Assembly (NCBI GenBank): GCA_937927525.1 | Contig: CALBDR010000404.1 | Span: 1 to 10,741 of the forward strand | Reading direction: 5' to 3' | DNA: 10,741 nucleotides | Source of the DNA: an uncultured Candidatus Melainabacteria bacterium | Lineage (GTDB): Bacteria > Cyanobacteriota > Vampirovibrionia > LMEP-6097 | Part shown: piece after piece, positions 1-6,949 of the stretch | How positions within the stretch are numbered: position 1 is the first letter of the stretch | How the letters are laid out: each line of letters begins with the position of its first letter | Position numbers and translations under genes: made by a program | Notes under the pieces: generated by a model | What the model saw: the letters and a program-made list of their open reading frames with translations, nothing else | What the model was told of the DNA's origin: nothing | Database searches by the model: none

Positions 1-985
1 TTTCAGCTTCTATTAATTCAGTTTTACAGGTGATAATTTCTCTTTTTGATGCCTTTTCATTTAGTGGAGAGTATTTTATTGCATTTGAAAATAGGTTATG
101 GAAAACTCTTGATATTGCAATTCGGTCACAGAGAATAATAGGGAGCTCATTAGATAACTTCCATTCAATTTTATGTTTTTTAGAAAAACCCTTTATTTCA
201 TCCCAAGCATTTTTTGCTAAATCATTAATTTCTACGATTTCAAAATCACCTAAAAAAATTTCTTCATCAGACTCTAATCTTGATAGGTCTAAGAAGTCAT
301 CGATTAAATGTGAAAGTTTTTTTGAAGCAGCATAGATTTCTTCTAAATATGCTTCTTTATCTTTACTACCGAAATCTCGATTTAATAGCAATTCACTAAA
401 ACCTAGTATCGCAGACATTGGAGTTTTAAGTTCATGGGAAACAGTATTTAAAATTTGATTTTTTGTTTCATTTAATTGAAGCAAGCGTGAGTTATTTGCT
501 TGAAGATCCTCAACTAAGCAAAGAAGATAATAATGATCTAAAAGGCTTTTAATAATGTCCTTAAATTCTTTAAAGTCAGCTCTATTTGCTTTTTCCCAAT
601 AACTTTTCCCCTGATTTTCTTGTAAAAGACAGATGCCAGCCTTAGTATTTTTATTTTCTTCACGAATAGCTGTAAATTCGTTGAAGTTAAGTTTTGCTTT
701 ATTTGTAAGAATTAATATATTTGAGAAATCGGCTATATCTTCTGAGTTGAATTTTTCTTCCACTTCAGATTTCAACTTAATCATTAAGTCATCTGGAATG
801 TCATTATTTTTAGAGTGACGAGTTAATAGATTCTTTTCATTTAGCTTTAAGAAGAAAAAAATATGATCGATTTTCAATTCATTAAACAAGAATTGAGAGA
901 TGGTTTCTCTATATTCGTCGGTCTTTCCGATCTTAAAGAATTCTAAAACTTCACTATCCATTTCAAGGTAATTTAAAGGTGGCAT
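1..985 (-). CDS. Sensor histidine kinase, soluble, C-terminus cut by window edge
   Basis: The reverse frame is open from an ATG at 985 to the window edge (about 328 codons). The dimerisation/phosphoacceptor (HisKA) region has an H-box SHELKTP with the phosphorylated His at residue 184. The ATP-binding domain begins with an N-box, HNLFSNAIKYSP, with Asn 297 and 301. The G boxes lie beyond the edge. Residues 1 to about 165 contain no membrane segment or signal peptide and have alternating strand/helix blocks followed by a helix (about 150-175) leading into the H-box, which resembles a divergent GAF sensor domain (inference). It therefore probably autophosphorylates in the cytoplasm and passes phosphate to a response regulator not in view. 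The start is supported by AGGA eight bases upstream of ATG. It is divergent from nuoN. The kinase call is strong; the signal sensed is unknown. Confidence 0.88.
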   Translation of the reverse strand, partial: MPPLNYLEMDSEVLEFFKIGKTDEYRETISQFLFNELKIDHIFFFLKLNEKNLLTRHSKNNDIPDDLMIKLKSEVEEKFNSEDIADFSNILILTNKAKLNFNEFTAIREENKNTKAGICLLQENQGKSYWEKANRADFKEFKDIIKSLLDHYYLLCLVEDLQANNSRLLQLNETKNQILNTVSHELKTPMSAILGFSELLLNRDFGSKDKEAYLEEIYAASKKLSHLIDDFLDLSRLESDEEIFLGDFEIVEINDLAKNAWDEIKGFSKKHKIEWKLSNELPIILCDRIAISRVFHNLFSNAIKYSPLNEKASKREIITCKTELIEAE

Positions 986-1038
986 TATCTAATTCCTGTT
1001 AGTCCTTAGATAATTAATCCACAAACTATAGTATTTAC

Positions 1039-1067
1039 TTGCAGCTAAAGCATCTATATCATACAAT
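1039..1067 (+). promoter_or_regulatory. Candidate sigma70-type promoter of nuoN
   Basis: TTGCAG (1039-1044), a 17-bp spacer and TACAAT (1062-1067) form a good vegetative promoter. Transcription would start near 1074, leaving a leader of about five bases before the nuoN ATG at 1079. It lies in the 93-bp divergent spacer shared with the histidine kinase gene. I see no equally good promoter for the kinase on the other strand. Confidence 0.5.
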
Positions 1068-1078
1068 TAAATAGGATT

Positions 1079-2563
1079 ATGGACTGGAGCATTGTATCTA
1101 AAATTCTTTTACCTGAGTTTACAGTTGTTTTCTCAATTATTCTAACTATATTACTTAGCCTATTTGAAAAGACTAAAAAGTATGTGAGCGCAGTAGCGAC
1201 TGTTGCTTTAGCTCTTGCTAGTTTGGCTGCTTCACAAACTGGTATCGGTGGAGATATTACTAAAATATTGAACTCTGCTTTTATTTCTGACACTTTATGT
1301 ATCTATCTTAGAGTCCTAATCTACGGTGTTGCAGCTTTAATCGCTATGGCATCAAAAAAGTATTTAGATAACTATGAAAGTCCAGCTGAATATTATCCTA
1401 TTTTCTTATCTGCTACTTTAGGAGCAGGTTTCCTTGCTGGAGTAAATGATTTTCTTACCTTGTTTATCGGCTTAGAGACCTTAGGTCTTAGTGCTATTCT
1501 CCTCGCTTCTTATGCAAGAAAAGAGAAAAAATCTAATGAGGCTGCCTTGAAATATCTATTAACAGCTGCTTCTGCAACTTCATTATTATTGCTGGCTATA
1601 TCATTTATTTATGGTGTGACTGCTTCTACTAATTTCGCTTTAGTAGCTAGTAGAGTCGCTCAACTTCAAAGTATCGGTGTGCTTTCAGATAAATTAGAGA
1701 TCTTAATTGCAGCTTTACTTGTTGCTGCTATTGGTTTTAAACTTGCAGCAGCTCCATTTCATAACTGGTCACCAGATGTTTATTATGGTGCACCTACTAC
1801 GACTACACTTTTCCTTTCTGTAGTATCTAAAATCGCTGGTTTTGCTGTAGCTATTAGAGTTTTCGGGACAGTATTCCATAACGAATTCTTACTACCATTA
1901 CTAGCAGCTATAGCTGTGATTTCGATAGTTGTTGGTAACTTTGTTGGAATTATTCAAGTTATCTCTAGAGGTTCGATTAAGAAGCTTTTAGCTTATTCTT
2001 CTATTGCTCAGTCTGGTTATCTTTTAGTTGCTTTAACTTCTTTAAGGCTTGAAAGTGTTAGTTCTTTACTTTTATACATAACTATTTATGCATTGATGAA
2101 CACAGCAGCGTTTGCTTGTGTAATTCACTTTGAAAGAGAGACTGGCAGCGATAATATCTTTGATATGGCAGGTTTACTTCAGAAAAAACCGATGATGGCC
2201 ATTGTGTTTGTAATTGCATTATTTAACTTAGCTGGCTTACCTTTTATTCCAGCTGGTTTTATTGCTAAGTTCTTCTTATTTGCGACAGCATTCAGTTCTG
2301 GAATTACTTACGCTCCTTACTTAGTAATAATTGCTTTAATAGGTTCGGTGGTAGCGTTATTCTACTACTTATACGTAGCTAAGCTTGTGATAGTTGACGC
2401 TCCATCTCATAAGTTACAATCTATCCCAGATGAGGGCCCAGCTTTTGACTTTACAAAGCTTACTGCTGTACTAAGTACTGCACTTCTAGTTATTTTCAGT
2501 GTTTGGGGTATGGACTTTTTACAAGGAATGACTGAAATGGCTATTTATAAAATAGGCGTTTAA
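1079..2563 (+). CDS. nuoN: NADH-quinone oxidoreductase subunit N (NuoN/NdhB family)
   Basis: This is an antiporter-like membrane subunit of respiratory complex I, which couples quinone reduction to proton pumping in the cytoplasmic membrane. The 494-residue length matches the family and almost the whole protein is hydrophobic helices (about 14). Proton-path residues sit at the expected places: Glu133 in FIGLETLGLSA, Lys221 in GFKLAAAPFHNWSPDVYYGAP, Lys251 in VVSKIAGF and Lys397 in AKFFLF. The signature KKLLAYSSIAQSGYLLV lies at 301-317. No other nuo/ndh gene is visible. A stand-alone gene of this type recalls ndhB of cyanobacteria, whereas proteobacterial nuoN normally ends a nuo operon. The ATG has AGGA only two bases upstream, too close for a normal ribosome site. 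It overlaps the next gene by one base. Confidence 0.95.
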   Translation: MDWSIVSKILLPEFTVVFSIILTILLSLFEKTKKYVSAVATVALALASLAASQTGIGGDITKILNSAFISDTLCIYLRVLIYGVAALIAMASKKYLDNYESPAEYYPIFLSATLGAGFLAGVNDFLTLFIGLETLGLSAILLASYARKEKKSNEAALKYLLTAASATSLLLLAISFIYGVTASTNFALVASRVAQLQSIGVLSDKLEILIAALLVAAIGFKLAAAPFHNWSPDVYYGAPTTTTLFLSVVSKIAGFAVAIRVFGTVFHNEFLLPLLAAIAVISIVVGNFVGIIQVISRGSIKKLLAYSSIAQSGYLLVALTSLRLESVSSLLLYITIYALMNTAAFACVIHFERETGSDNIFDMAGLLQKKPMMAIVFVIALFNLAGLPFIPAGFIAKFFLFATAFSSGITYAPYLVIIALIGSVVALFYYLYVAKLVIVDAPSHKLQSIPDEGPAFDFTKLTAVLSTALLVIFSVWGMDFLQGMTEMAIYKIGV

Positions 2564-3189
2564 TGATGAACGACAAAATACAGTTAGTTGAAAATGACTT
2601 AAGAGAAGAAGATTTAGATCTTTTTTTATCTCAGGATCTTATTGCTGTAGATTGTGAAATGATGGGCTTAAATGTCCACCGTGACAGATTATGTTTAGTC
2701 CAAATCGGAGATGCCGATAGAAATATTCGTTTAGTGAAAATTGCACTTGGTCAGACTGAGGCTCCCCGTCTAAAGTGTCTGATGGAAGATGATACAGTTA
2801 GAAAATTATTTCATTACGCAAGAACAGATGTTGCTTGGTTAAAGTTTTGGTTATCGACTAAAGTTACTAATTTTTTCTGTACTAAGATCGGTAGTAAGCT
2901 CGCTAGAACTTATACTGATAAACACAGTTTAAAAGAAGTTACTAAGGAAATTTTAGGTAAGGATATTAGCAAAGCGCAGCAAAGTAGTGATTGGGGAGCT
3001 GCTACATTAACTAAAAACCAAATGAACTACGCTGCAAATGATGTTTATAATCTTATCGAAATCTATAAAGCTTTAAAATTAATGCTCGAAAGAGAAAATC
3101 GAATGGATCTTGCTGAAAGAGCTGTGCATTGTGTTTCTGTGATGGCTGATTTAGATAACTTTGGTTATGAAAGTGTTTTAGAGCATTGA
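2563..3189 (+). CDS. RNase D-like 3'-5' exonuclease (DEDDy, no HRDC domain)
   Basis: This is a predicted 3'-5' exoribonuclease acting on structured RNA such as tRNA precursors. The 208 residues carry one complete DEDDy nuclease domain: Exo I Asp30 and Glu32 in AVDCEMMGL, Exo II Asp89 in FHYARTDVAWL, and Exo III Tyr156 and Asp160 in YAANDV. The QSSDWG block (140-145) and the TKIGSKLARTYTDKH stretch are typical of short RNase D proteins of cyanobacteria, plants and alphaproteobacteria. The C-terminal HRDC domains of E. coli RNase D (about 375 residues) are absent. The start ATG overlaps the nuoN stop as TAATG, with a second ATG immediately after, so translation is probably coupled to nuoN and both share its promoter. 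No functional link to complex I is evident. Confidence 0.92.
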   Translation: MMNDKIQLVENDLREEDLDLFLSQDLIAVDCEMMGLNVHRDRLCLVQIGDADRNIRLVKIALGQTEAPRLKCLMEDDTVRKLFHYARTDVAWLKFWLSTKVTNFFCTKIGSKLARTYTDKHSLKEVTKEILGKDISKAQQSSDWGAATLTKNQMNYAANDVYNLIEIYKALKLMLERENRMDLAERAVHCVSVMADLDNFGYESVLEH

Positions 3190-3198
3190 TTTTAGCTT

Positions 3199-3207
3199 TG
3201 CTATACT
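3199..3207 (+). promoter_or_regulatory. Extended -10 element before the sugar kinase gene
   Basis: TGC followed by TATACT forms an extended -10 in the 25-bp gap after the exonuclease gene. No clear -35 is visible. Transcription initiating about seven bases downstream would begin at or next to the GTG at 3215, giving a leaderless message. The same TTTGCTA core is found before purH, and TGCTAGAAT recurs before the tRNA gene. Confidence 0.5.
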
Positions 3208-3214
3208 AAATTCT

Positions 3215-4291
3215 GTGCAAGTAACTAAGCAAAACATCTCTTTGGATAATATAAACTTCGACTCTTTAAAGTCTCTGGTGAAACGTTTCTCGCAAGCTAA
3301 AGTTTTAGTTTTAGGAGATGTGATTTTGGATGAGTATCTAAGAGGCATTCCTGAGCGAATTTCTAGAGAAGCACCTGTAATTATTCTTCAATATATTAAT
3401 TCACGTTATGCTTTAGGTGGCGCCGCTAATGCGGCGCACAACCTAGCTTCATTAGGAGCTAAGACTTCTTTAATGGGAATTTGTGGAAAAGATGAAATAG
3501 CAAATACTTTTAAAGAAGAATGTCAGTCTAAAAATATTGAAGCAATCATTTTAGAAGATAGTTCTCGTCCTACGACTTTAAAAACTAGAGTGGTATCAAG
3601 TTCTAGTTCTGACCCAGATGCTGGTACTGTTCTTAAACAACAGGTTCTTAGGATAGATAGACAGTCTAAAGAAAGTCTTAGTGAGGAACTGAGCTTAAGG
3701 ATTATAAAAAAATTAGAGGAAATTATTGATAACTTTGATATTATACTTCTCTCTGATTATGCTAGCGGAGTTCTTTCTGAGGAGAACTCTAGGAAAATAA
3801 TAGAACTTGCTAATAAACATTCTAAGAAAGTTATCGTTGATAGTAATGGTAATTTTGAAAAGTATTGTGGTTCTTATTGTTTAACACCTAATCAACCAGA
3901 TGTTGAATCCACGCTTGGGTGTAAGCTAAAAACTGAAGATGATTTATTCGCTGCGGGTAAAGAGTTACTAGAGTTTATTCAAGCTGAACAGATTTTAGTT
4001 ACCCGTGGTGCTAAAGGTATGGCATTATTCTCAAAAACTGAGTCTGAGATTAATGTTGATTTGATTCCTGCTTTTAATATTGCTGAGGTTTTTGATGTTA
4101 GTGGCGCCGGTGATACAGTTTCAGCTTGCTTTTCACTTGCTCTTGCTTTAGGTGCTTCTAATTGCGAGGCAGCTTTACTTGGTAATATTGCAGCTAGTAT
4201 CGTGGTTCGTAAATATGGAACGGCAGTAACTAACCGTGAAGAGCTTATTTTAGAGCTTGATTCTCTTGCTGAAAAGCTCGCTTTAATTTAA
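3215..4291 (+). CDS. PfkB-family sugar kinase, HldA/RfaE N-domain type (D-glycero-beta-D-manno-heptose-7-phosphate kinase)
   Basis: This probably phosphorylates heptose 7-phosphate at C1 in ADP-heptose synthesis for the lipopolysaccharide inner core or another surface glycan. The 358 residues hold a complete ribokinase fold: VLVLGDVILDEYLRG (30-44), the sugar-binding ISREAPV and GGAANAA (68-74), the LSDYASGVLS segment, the LTPNQPD block, and the ATP/catalytic motif DVSGAGDT with catalytic Asp300. The nucleotidyltransferase half of bifunctional HldE (about 477 residues) is missing, so a partner would have to be elsewhere. The start is GTG: no in-frame Met precedes the conserved core and no Shine-Dalgarno is visible, so TTG at 3242 is a weaker alternative. 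The family call is firm; heptose specificity is inferred from the SREAPV and GGAAN context. Confidence 0.85.
   Translation: MQVTKQNISLDNINFDSLKSLVKRFSQAKVLVLGDVILDEYLRGIPERISREAPVIILQYINSRYALGGAANAAHNLASLGAKTSLMGICGKDEIANTFKEECQSKNIEAIILEDSSRPTTLKTRVVSSSSSDPDAGTVLKQQVLRIDRQSKESLSEELSLRIIKKLEEIIDNFDIILLSDYASGVLSEENSRKIIELANKHSKKVIVDSNGNFEKYCGSYCLTPNQPDVESTLGCKLKTEDDLFAAGKELLEFIQAEQILVTRGAKGMALFSKTESEINVDLIPAFNIAEVFDVSGAGDTVSACFSLALALGASNCEAALLGNIAASIVVRKYGTAVTNREELILELDSLAEKLALI
3420..3437 (+). repeat. Seven-bp all-GC hairpin inside the sugar kinase gene
   Basis: GCGCCGC, a TAAT loop and GCGGCGC form a perfect seven-base-pair stem with only G and C, in an otherwise AT-rich gene. It encodes the conserved GAANAA sugar-binding motif, so protein constraint explains part of it, but the GCC/GCG alanine codons are unlike the GCT/GCA used elsewhere. 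Confidence 0.6.
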
Positions 4292-4298
4292 TTAAAGC
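4280..4298 (+). terminator. Perfect stem-loop over the sugar kinase stop codon
   Basis: GCTTTAAT, a TTA loop and ATTAAAGC form an eight-base-pair stem, with the TAA stop (4289-4291) at the loop. It is followed after six bases by TTTTCTT rather than an immediate T tract, so it may be a weak terminator or an mRNA 3'-end stabiliser. Confidence 0.35.
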
Positions 4299-4312
4299 AA
4301 TGCACTTTTCTT

Positions 4313-4344
4313 AAAAAGAGAATGGACTAGTGGCCATCCTTTTT
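4313..4344 (+). terminator. Candidate Rho-independent terminator upstream of purH
   Basis: AAAAAG (4313-4318) pairs with CTTTTT (4339-4344), and inside it ATGG (4322-4325) pairs with CCAT (4334-4337), separated by an AGA/C internal loop. The descending arm is itself T-rich. It would separate the kinase gene from purH, which has its own promoter-like element. The stem is interrupted, so confidence is modest. Confidence 0.4.
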
Positions 4345-4429
4345 AATAGAAAAAATTTAACGTGGTACTTACTAATTCTGGTTTCAAATTCTTATGAGAA
4401 AAGACTGGGATTCTGATGTAACCTTAATT

Positions 4430-4438
4430 TGCTAGAAT
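4430..4438 (+). promoter_or_regulatory. Extended -10 element before purH
   Basis: TGC followed by TAGAAT ends eight bases before the purH ATG, so the predicted transcript would have a leader of zero to about three bases. AGG (4439-4441) lies between the -10 and ATG and could act as a ribosome site only if initiation occurs unusually early. No convincing -35 is visible. There is no long leader and no purine riboswitch-like structure between this element and the start. Confidence 0.5.
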
Positions 4439-4446
4439 AGGTATTT

Positions 4447-6054
4447 ATGAAAAAGAAAGCCTTAATCTCTGTTTCTGATAAATCTAAACTTGAAAACTTA
4501 TTGGAATGTCTTGCTGATGAATATGAATTTATTAGTAGTTCAGGGACAGCTAAATACATTAAAGAAGCTGGTTACCCCGTGATAGAAGTTTCTGACGTAA
4601 CTAACTTCCCTGAAATTCTTTCAGGTAGAGTGAAAACACTTCATCCTAAAATTTTTGGTGGTATCTTATATGACCGTAATAAGTCAGAGCATCTAGATGA
4701 TATGGATACTAATACTATTTTATCTATTGATTTAGTTGTGGTAAATTTGTACCCTTTTAAAGATGTTGTGAGTAAAATGTCTGCAGTATATAAGGAAGAA
4801 GCAGCTAAGTCTCTTGAGGTTAATTCTGATTCTAATACTGCGACACTAACTGCACTTGATAAAGCGATTGAAAATATAGACATCGGTGGTGTAGCTTTAA
4901 TTAGAGCAGCAGCTAAGAATTTTTATCATGTTTCAGTTTTATGTGAACCTGATCAGTATGAGGATTATATTGTAAATCATAGGCTAGGTAAAATTGATCC
5001 TGCTTACAGATTGAAACTTGCTAGTAAAGCTTTCAAACACACAGCTGATTATGATGCGGCTATAACAGATTTCTTTACAGCTGATGGTTCTTTTGAAGAA
5101 ACTGCTCCTCAGAATTTAAATCTCAATTTGGAACTTGCTCAGGGACTGAGATATGGTGAGAATCCACATCAAGTAGCCGGTCTTTATGTAGAGGCTAACT
5201 CTGATTACAGAGGTCTTGCAGCAGCTAGACAGCTTCATGGTAAAGAATTGAGTTTTAATAATATTCTAGATCTTCACTCTGCATGGTCTATGGCTAAAGA
5301 ATATGAACCTGAGATACCGTGTGCAGTAATTGTTAAACATAATAATCCTTGTGGTGTAGCTATTGCTCCTAGTATTTCTCAAGCCTTTATTGAAGCACTT
5401 TCTTGTGATACTGTAAGTGCTTTTGGTGGGATAGTCGCTTTGAATAATATAGTAGATGTAGCTACTGCAAATGAACTCAGTCAGATTTTCTTAGAGGCAG
5501 TTATTGCTCCTGCATTCTCGGAAGAGGCATTGGCGATTTTAACTCAGAAGAAGAATATTAGATTAATTGAACATGCTAATTCTAATTTGAAGAAAAATAA
5601 CCTAGATATTAAGAGTGTTGATGGTGCATTCCTTGTGCAGACTAGTAATAAAGAACTCTTTAGCCAGGATGAAATTCAGACTGTGACTCAGAAAAAAATT
5701 GATGAAAGTTACTGGGTTGATTTAATTCTTGCTTGGAAGGTTGTTAAACACTGTAAATCTAATGCTATAGTAGCTGTCCAAAATGGAAAAACTATCGGAA
5801 TTGGTGTCGGGCAGAGTAATAGAGTGAAATCAGTTCAAGATGCTCTGGCTAATTTTGACTTAGATACCCGAGCTGCAGTATTAGCTTCAGATGCTTTCTT
5901 CCCATTTGCTGATAATATAGATTTGGCTGCTCAAAATCATATTGCAGCAATTATACAGCCAGGTGGCTCAGTTAGAGATGATGAAGTTATAAAAGCTTGT
6001 GATGATCTAGGTATTGCTATGGCATTTACTGGTATTCGTCATTTTAAACACTAA
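4447..6054 (+). CDS. purH: Bifunctional AICAR transformylase / IMP cyclohydrolase
   Basis: This catalyses the last two steps of de novo IMP synthesis: formylation of AICAR with 10-formyl-tetrahydrofolate, then ring closure. The N-terminal MGS-like cyclohydrolase domain (about 1-200) shows ISVSDKSKL, SSSGTAKYI, GRVKTLHPKIFGGIL (60-74) and IENIDIGG (141-148). The transformylase domain carries RYGENPHQ (235-242), the catalytic Lys297-His298 in VKHNNPCGVA, and the closing IIQPGGSVRDDE and FTGIRHFKH. The length is 535 residues. About 20 extra residues lie between LYPF (101-104) and IENIDIGG, a Ser/Asp/Thr-rich stretch absent from typical PurH. It is monocistronic in this window, with a candidate terminator before it and a convergent gene after it. 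Confidence 0.97.
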   Translation: MKKKALISVSDKSKLENLLECLADEYEFISSSGTAKYIKEAGYPVIEVSDVTNFPEILSGRVKTLHPKIFGGILYDRNKSEHLDDMDTNTILSIDLVVVNLYPFKDVVSKMSAVYKEEAAKSLEVNSDSNTATLTALDKAIENIDIGGVALIRAAAKNFYHVSVLCEPDQYEDYIVNHRLGKIDPAYRLKLASKAFKHTADYDAAITDFFTADGSFEETAPQNLNLNLELAQGLRYGENPHQVAGLYVEANSDYRGLAAARQLHGKELSFNNILDLHSAWSMAKEYEPEIPCAVIVKHNNPCGVAIAPSISQAFIEALSCDTVSAFGGIVALNNIVDVATANELSQIFLEAVIAPAFSEEALAILTQKKNIRLIEHANSNLKKNNLDIKSVDGAFLVQTSNKELFSQDEIQTVTQKKIDESYWVDLILAWKVVKHCKSNAIVAVQNGKTIGIGVGQSNRVKSVQDALANFDLDTRAAVLASDAFFPFADNIDLAAQNHIAAIIQPGGSVRDDEVIKACDDLGIAMAFTGIRHFKH

Positions 6055-6073
6055 AAAACAAGGTCTAAGACCT
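6053..6073 (-). terminator. Candidate terminator for the convergent phosphatase gene
   Basis: On the minus strand, AGGTC, a TTA loop and GACCT (6073-6061) are followed by TGTTTTTT (6060-6053), which overlaps the purH stop codon. The stem is only five base pairs and lies about 175 bases past the phosphatase stop, so the assignment is tentative. On the plus strand the hairpin is followed by A rather than T residues, so it would not terminate purH. Confidence 0.35.
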
Positions 6074-6173
6074 GACCAAAAAAAAATTCACCAAGCGTCC
6101 TAGCAGACTTCAAATAGGTTGTTGGAAGAAGGATAACTGTAGCTCAAGAAGATGCTACTAGGTATTTCAGTAA

Positions 6174-6195
6174 GTGTTACCTTTTAAAGTGACAC
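6174..6195. repeat. Inverted repeat in the purH/phosphatase convergent spacer
   Basis: GTGTTAC and GTGACAC flank the eight-base loop CTTTTAAA, a seven-pair stem with one G-T wobble. No T tract follows on either strand, so it is not an obvious terminator. The surrounding 193-bp spacer (6055-6247) has no reading frame that I recognise. Confidence 0.4.
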
Positions 6196-6247
6196 CACCC
6201 CACTTGATGAACTAAATATTTAATATCATTTCTAGGTTAAGCTTAGG

Positions 6248-6892
6248 TTAAACTTTTGAACTTAAACTTAGTGAGCAGAACTTAAGAATAGAGTAGCTTT
6301 CGGTCCAATCTATGCGACTTATAGAGCCTGAAGGCACTTCTATACGAAAAAAGTTTTCGATAGGAATATTCAGTGAAAGGATAATTAATGCTCTAATGAC
6401 TCCAGTATGAGTGGATAAAATGATTTTTTGTCCGACTTCGTAGTTTTTAATAATATCTTTAAAGGCTCTATCGACTCTTGCAACAAAGTCTTTAACACTT
6501 TCGCCATTTGGTGGACAGAAGTTTATGGGATCTTTACTCCATCTCTCCCAAGCTTTGGGAGCCTCTTCGTGAAGCTGCCAGTAGGTTTTCCCCGACCAGT
6601 CGCCTTCTTTTTTATCTATTAGCCCACTATGTTTAAAGAAAGTCGGTAAACCTATGTTTTTAGCGATGATATCAGTGGTTTGAACAGCACTCATGCTTGG
6701 GCTACTGAATACAGAGTTTACTTTTATATCTTGGAAGTAGCTAGATATCAGCTCAGCTTCTAAAACTCCGTCAGGACTTAATCCTTCGTCATCTTGACTA
6801 GGGATTTTACTACTGTTATTCGTTTTAAGCTCACCATGTCTAATTAAGTAGAAGGTTTTAATTTCTTCTGTGACATTTAAGTTTTGCTCCAT
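6248..6892 (-). CDS. Histidine phosphatase family protein (phosphoglycerate mutase-like)
   Basis: This is a cytoplasmic phosphatase of branch 1 of the histidine phosphatase superfamily; its substrate cannot be told from sequence. The 214 residues carry the catalytic LIRHGE with His19, a GDWSGKT motif at 97-103 resembling the CobC/PhoE G-x-W-x-G region, and the second active-site His162 in STHTGVIRAL. The usual SSPxxRAxQT motif appears as SSPSMSAVQT (63-72), with Ser68 where a phosphate-binding Arg normally sits. The Glu usually found in the LxE position before GxWxG is Asp93. It ends with a hydrophilic tail and has no signal peptide. It lies 134 bp downstream of the YibE/F gene on the same strand, with its own -10-like TAAAAT nine bases before ATG. 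CobC-like, PhoE-like or general phosphatase activity are all possible. Confidence 0.85.
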   Translation of the reverse strand: MEQNLNVTEEIKTFYLIRHGELKTNNSSKIPSQDDEGLSPDGVLEAELISSYFQDIKVNSVFSSPSMSAVQTTDIIAKNIGLPTFFKHSGLIDKKEGDWSGKTYWQLHEEAPKAWERWSKDPINFCPPNGESVKDFVARVDRAFKDIIKNYEVGQKIILSTHTGVIRALIILSLNIPIENFFRIEVPSGSISRIDWTESYSILKFCSLSLSSKV

Positions 6893-6901
6893 CTATTAGT
6901 A

Positions 6902-6907
6902 ATTTTA
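6902..6907 (-). promoter_or_regulatory. Possible -10 element before the phosphatase gene
   Basis: TAAAAT on the minus strand (6907 to 6902) lies nine bases before the ATG, the same close spacing as before nuoN, the kinase and purH. There is no recognisable -35 and the region is AT-rich, so this is weak taken alone. Confidence 0.3.
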
Positions 6908-6949
6908 GCTTCATATTAGTTTTTCTACCTTAAATTATTCTTTTTTATA

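Noticed and set aside
30..818. Short forward-strand reading frames (30-335 and 633-818) as genes
   Set aside because: They lie opposite the histidine kinase, whose reverse-strand translation has clear H-box and N-box motifs across the whole stretch.
1054..1293. Reverse frame of 79 codons over the nuoN start
   Set aside because: It is a shadow of the nuoN coding sequence and would cover the nuoN promoter; no supporting motif.
4292..4446. Purine riboswitch or other leader upstream of purH
   Set aside because: The -10 element lies only eight bases before the ATG, and the upstream hairpins look like terminator or 3'-end structures; no conserved riboswitch core was recognisable.
4641..4883. Reverse frame of about 80 codons inside purH
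   Set aside because: Antisense to conserved PurH domain sequence; no ribosome site or recognisable protein features.
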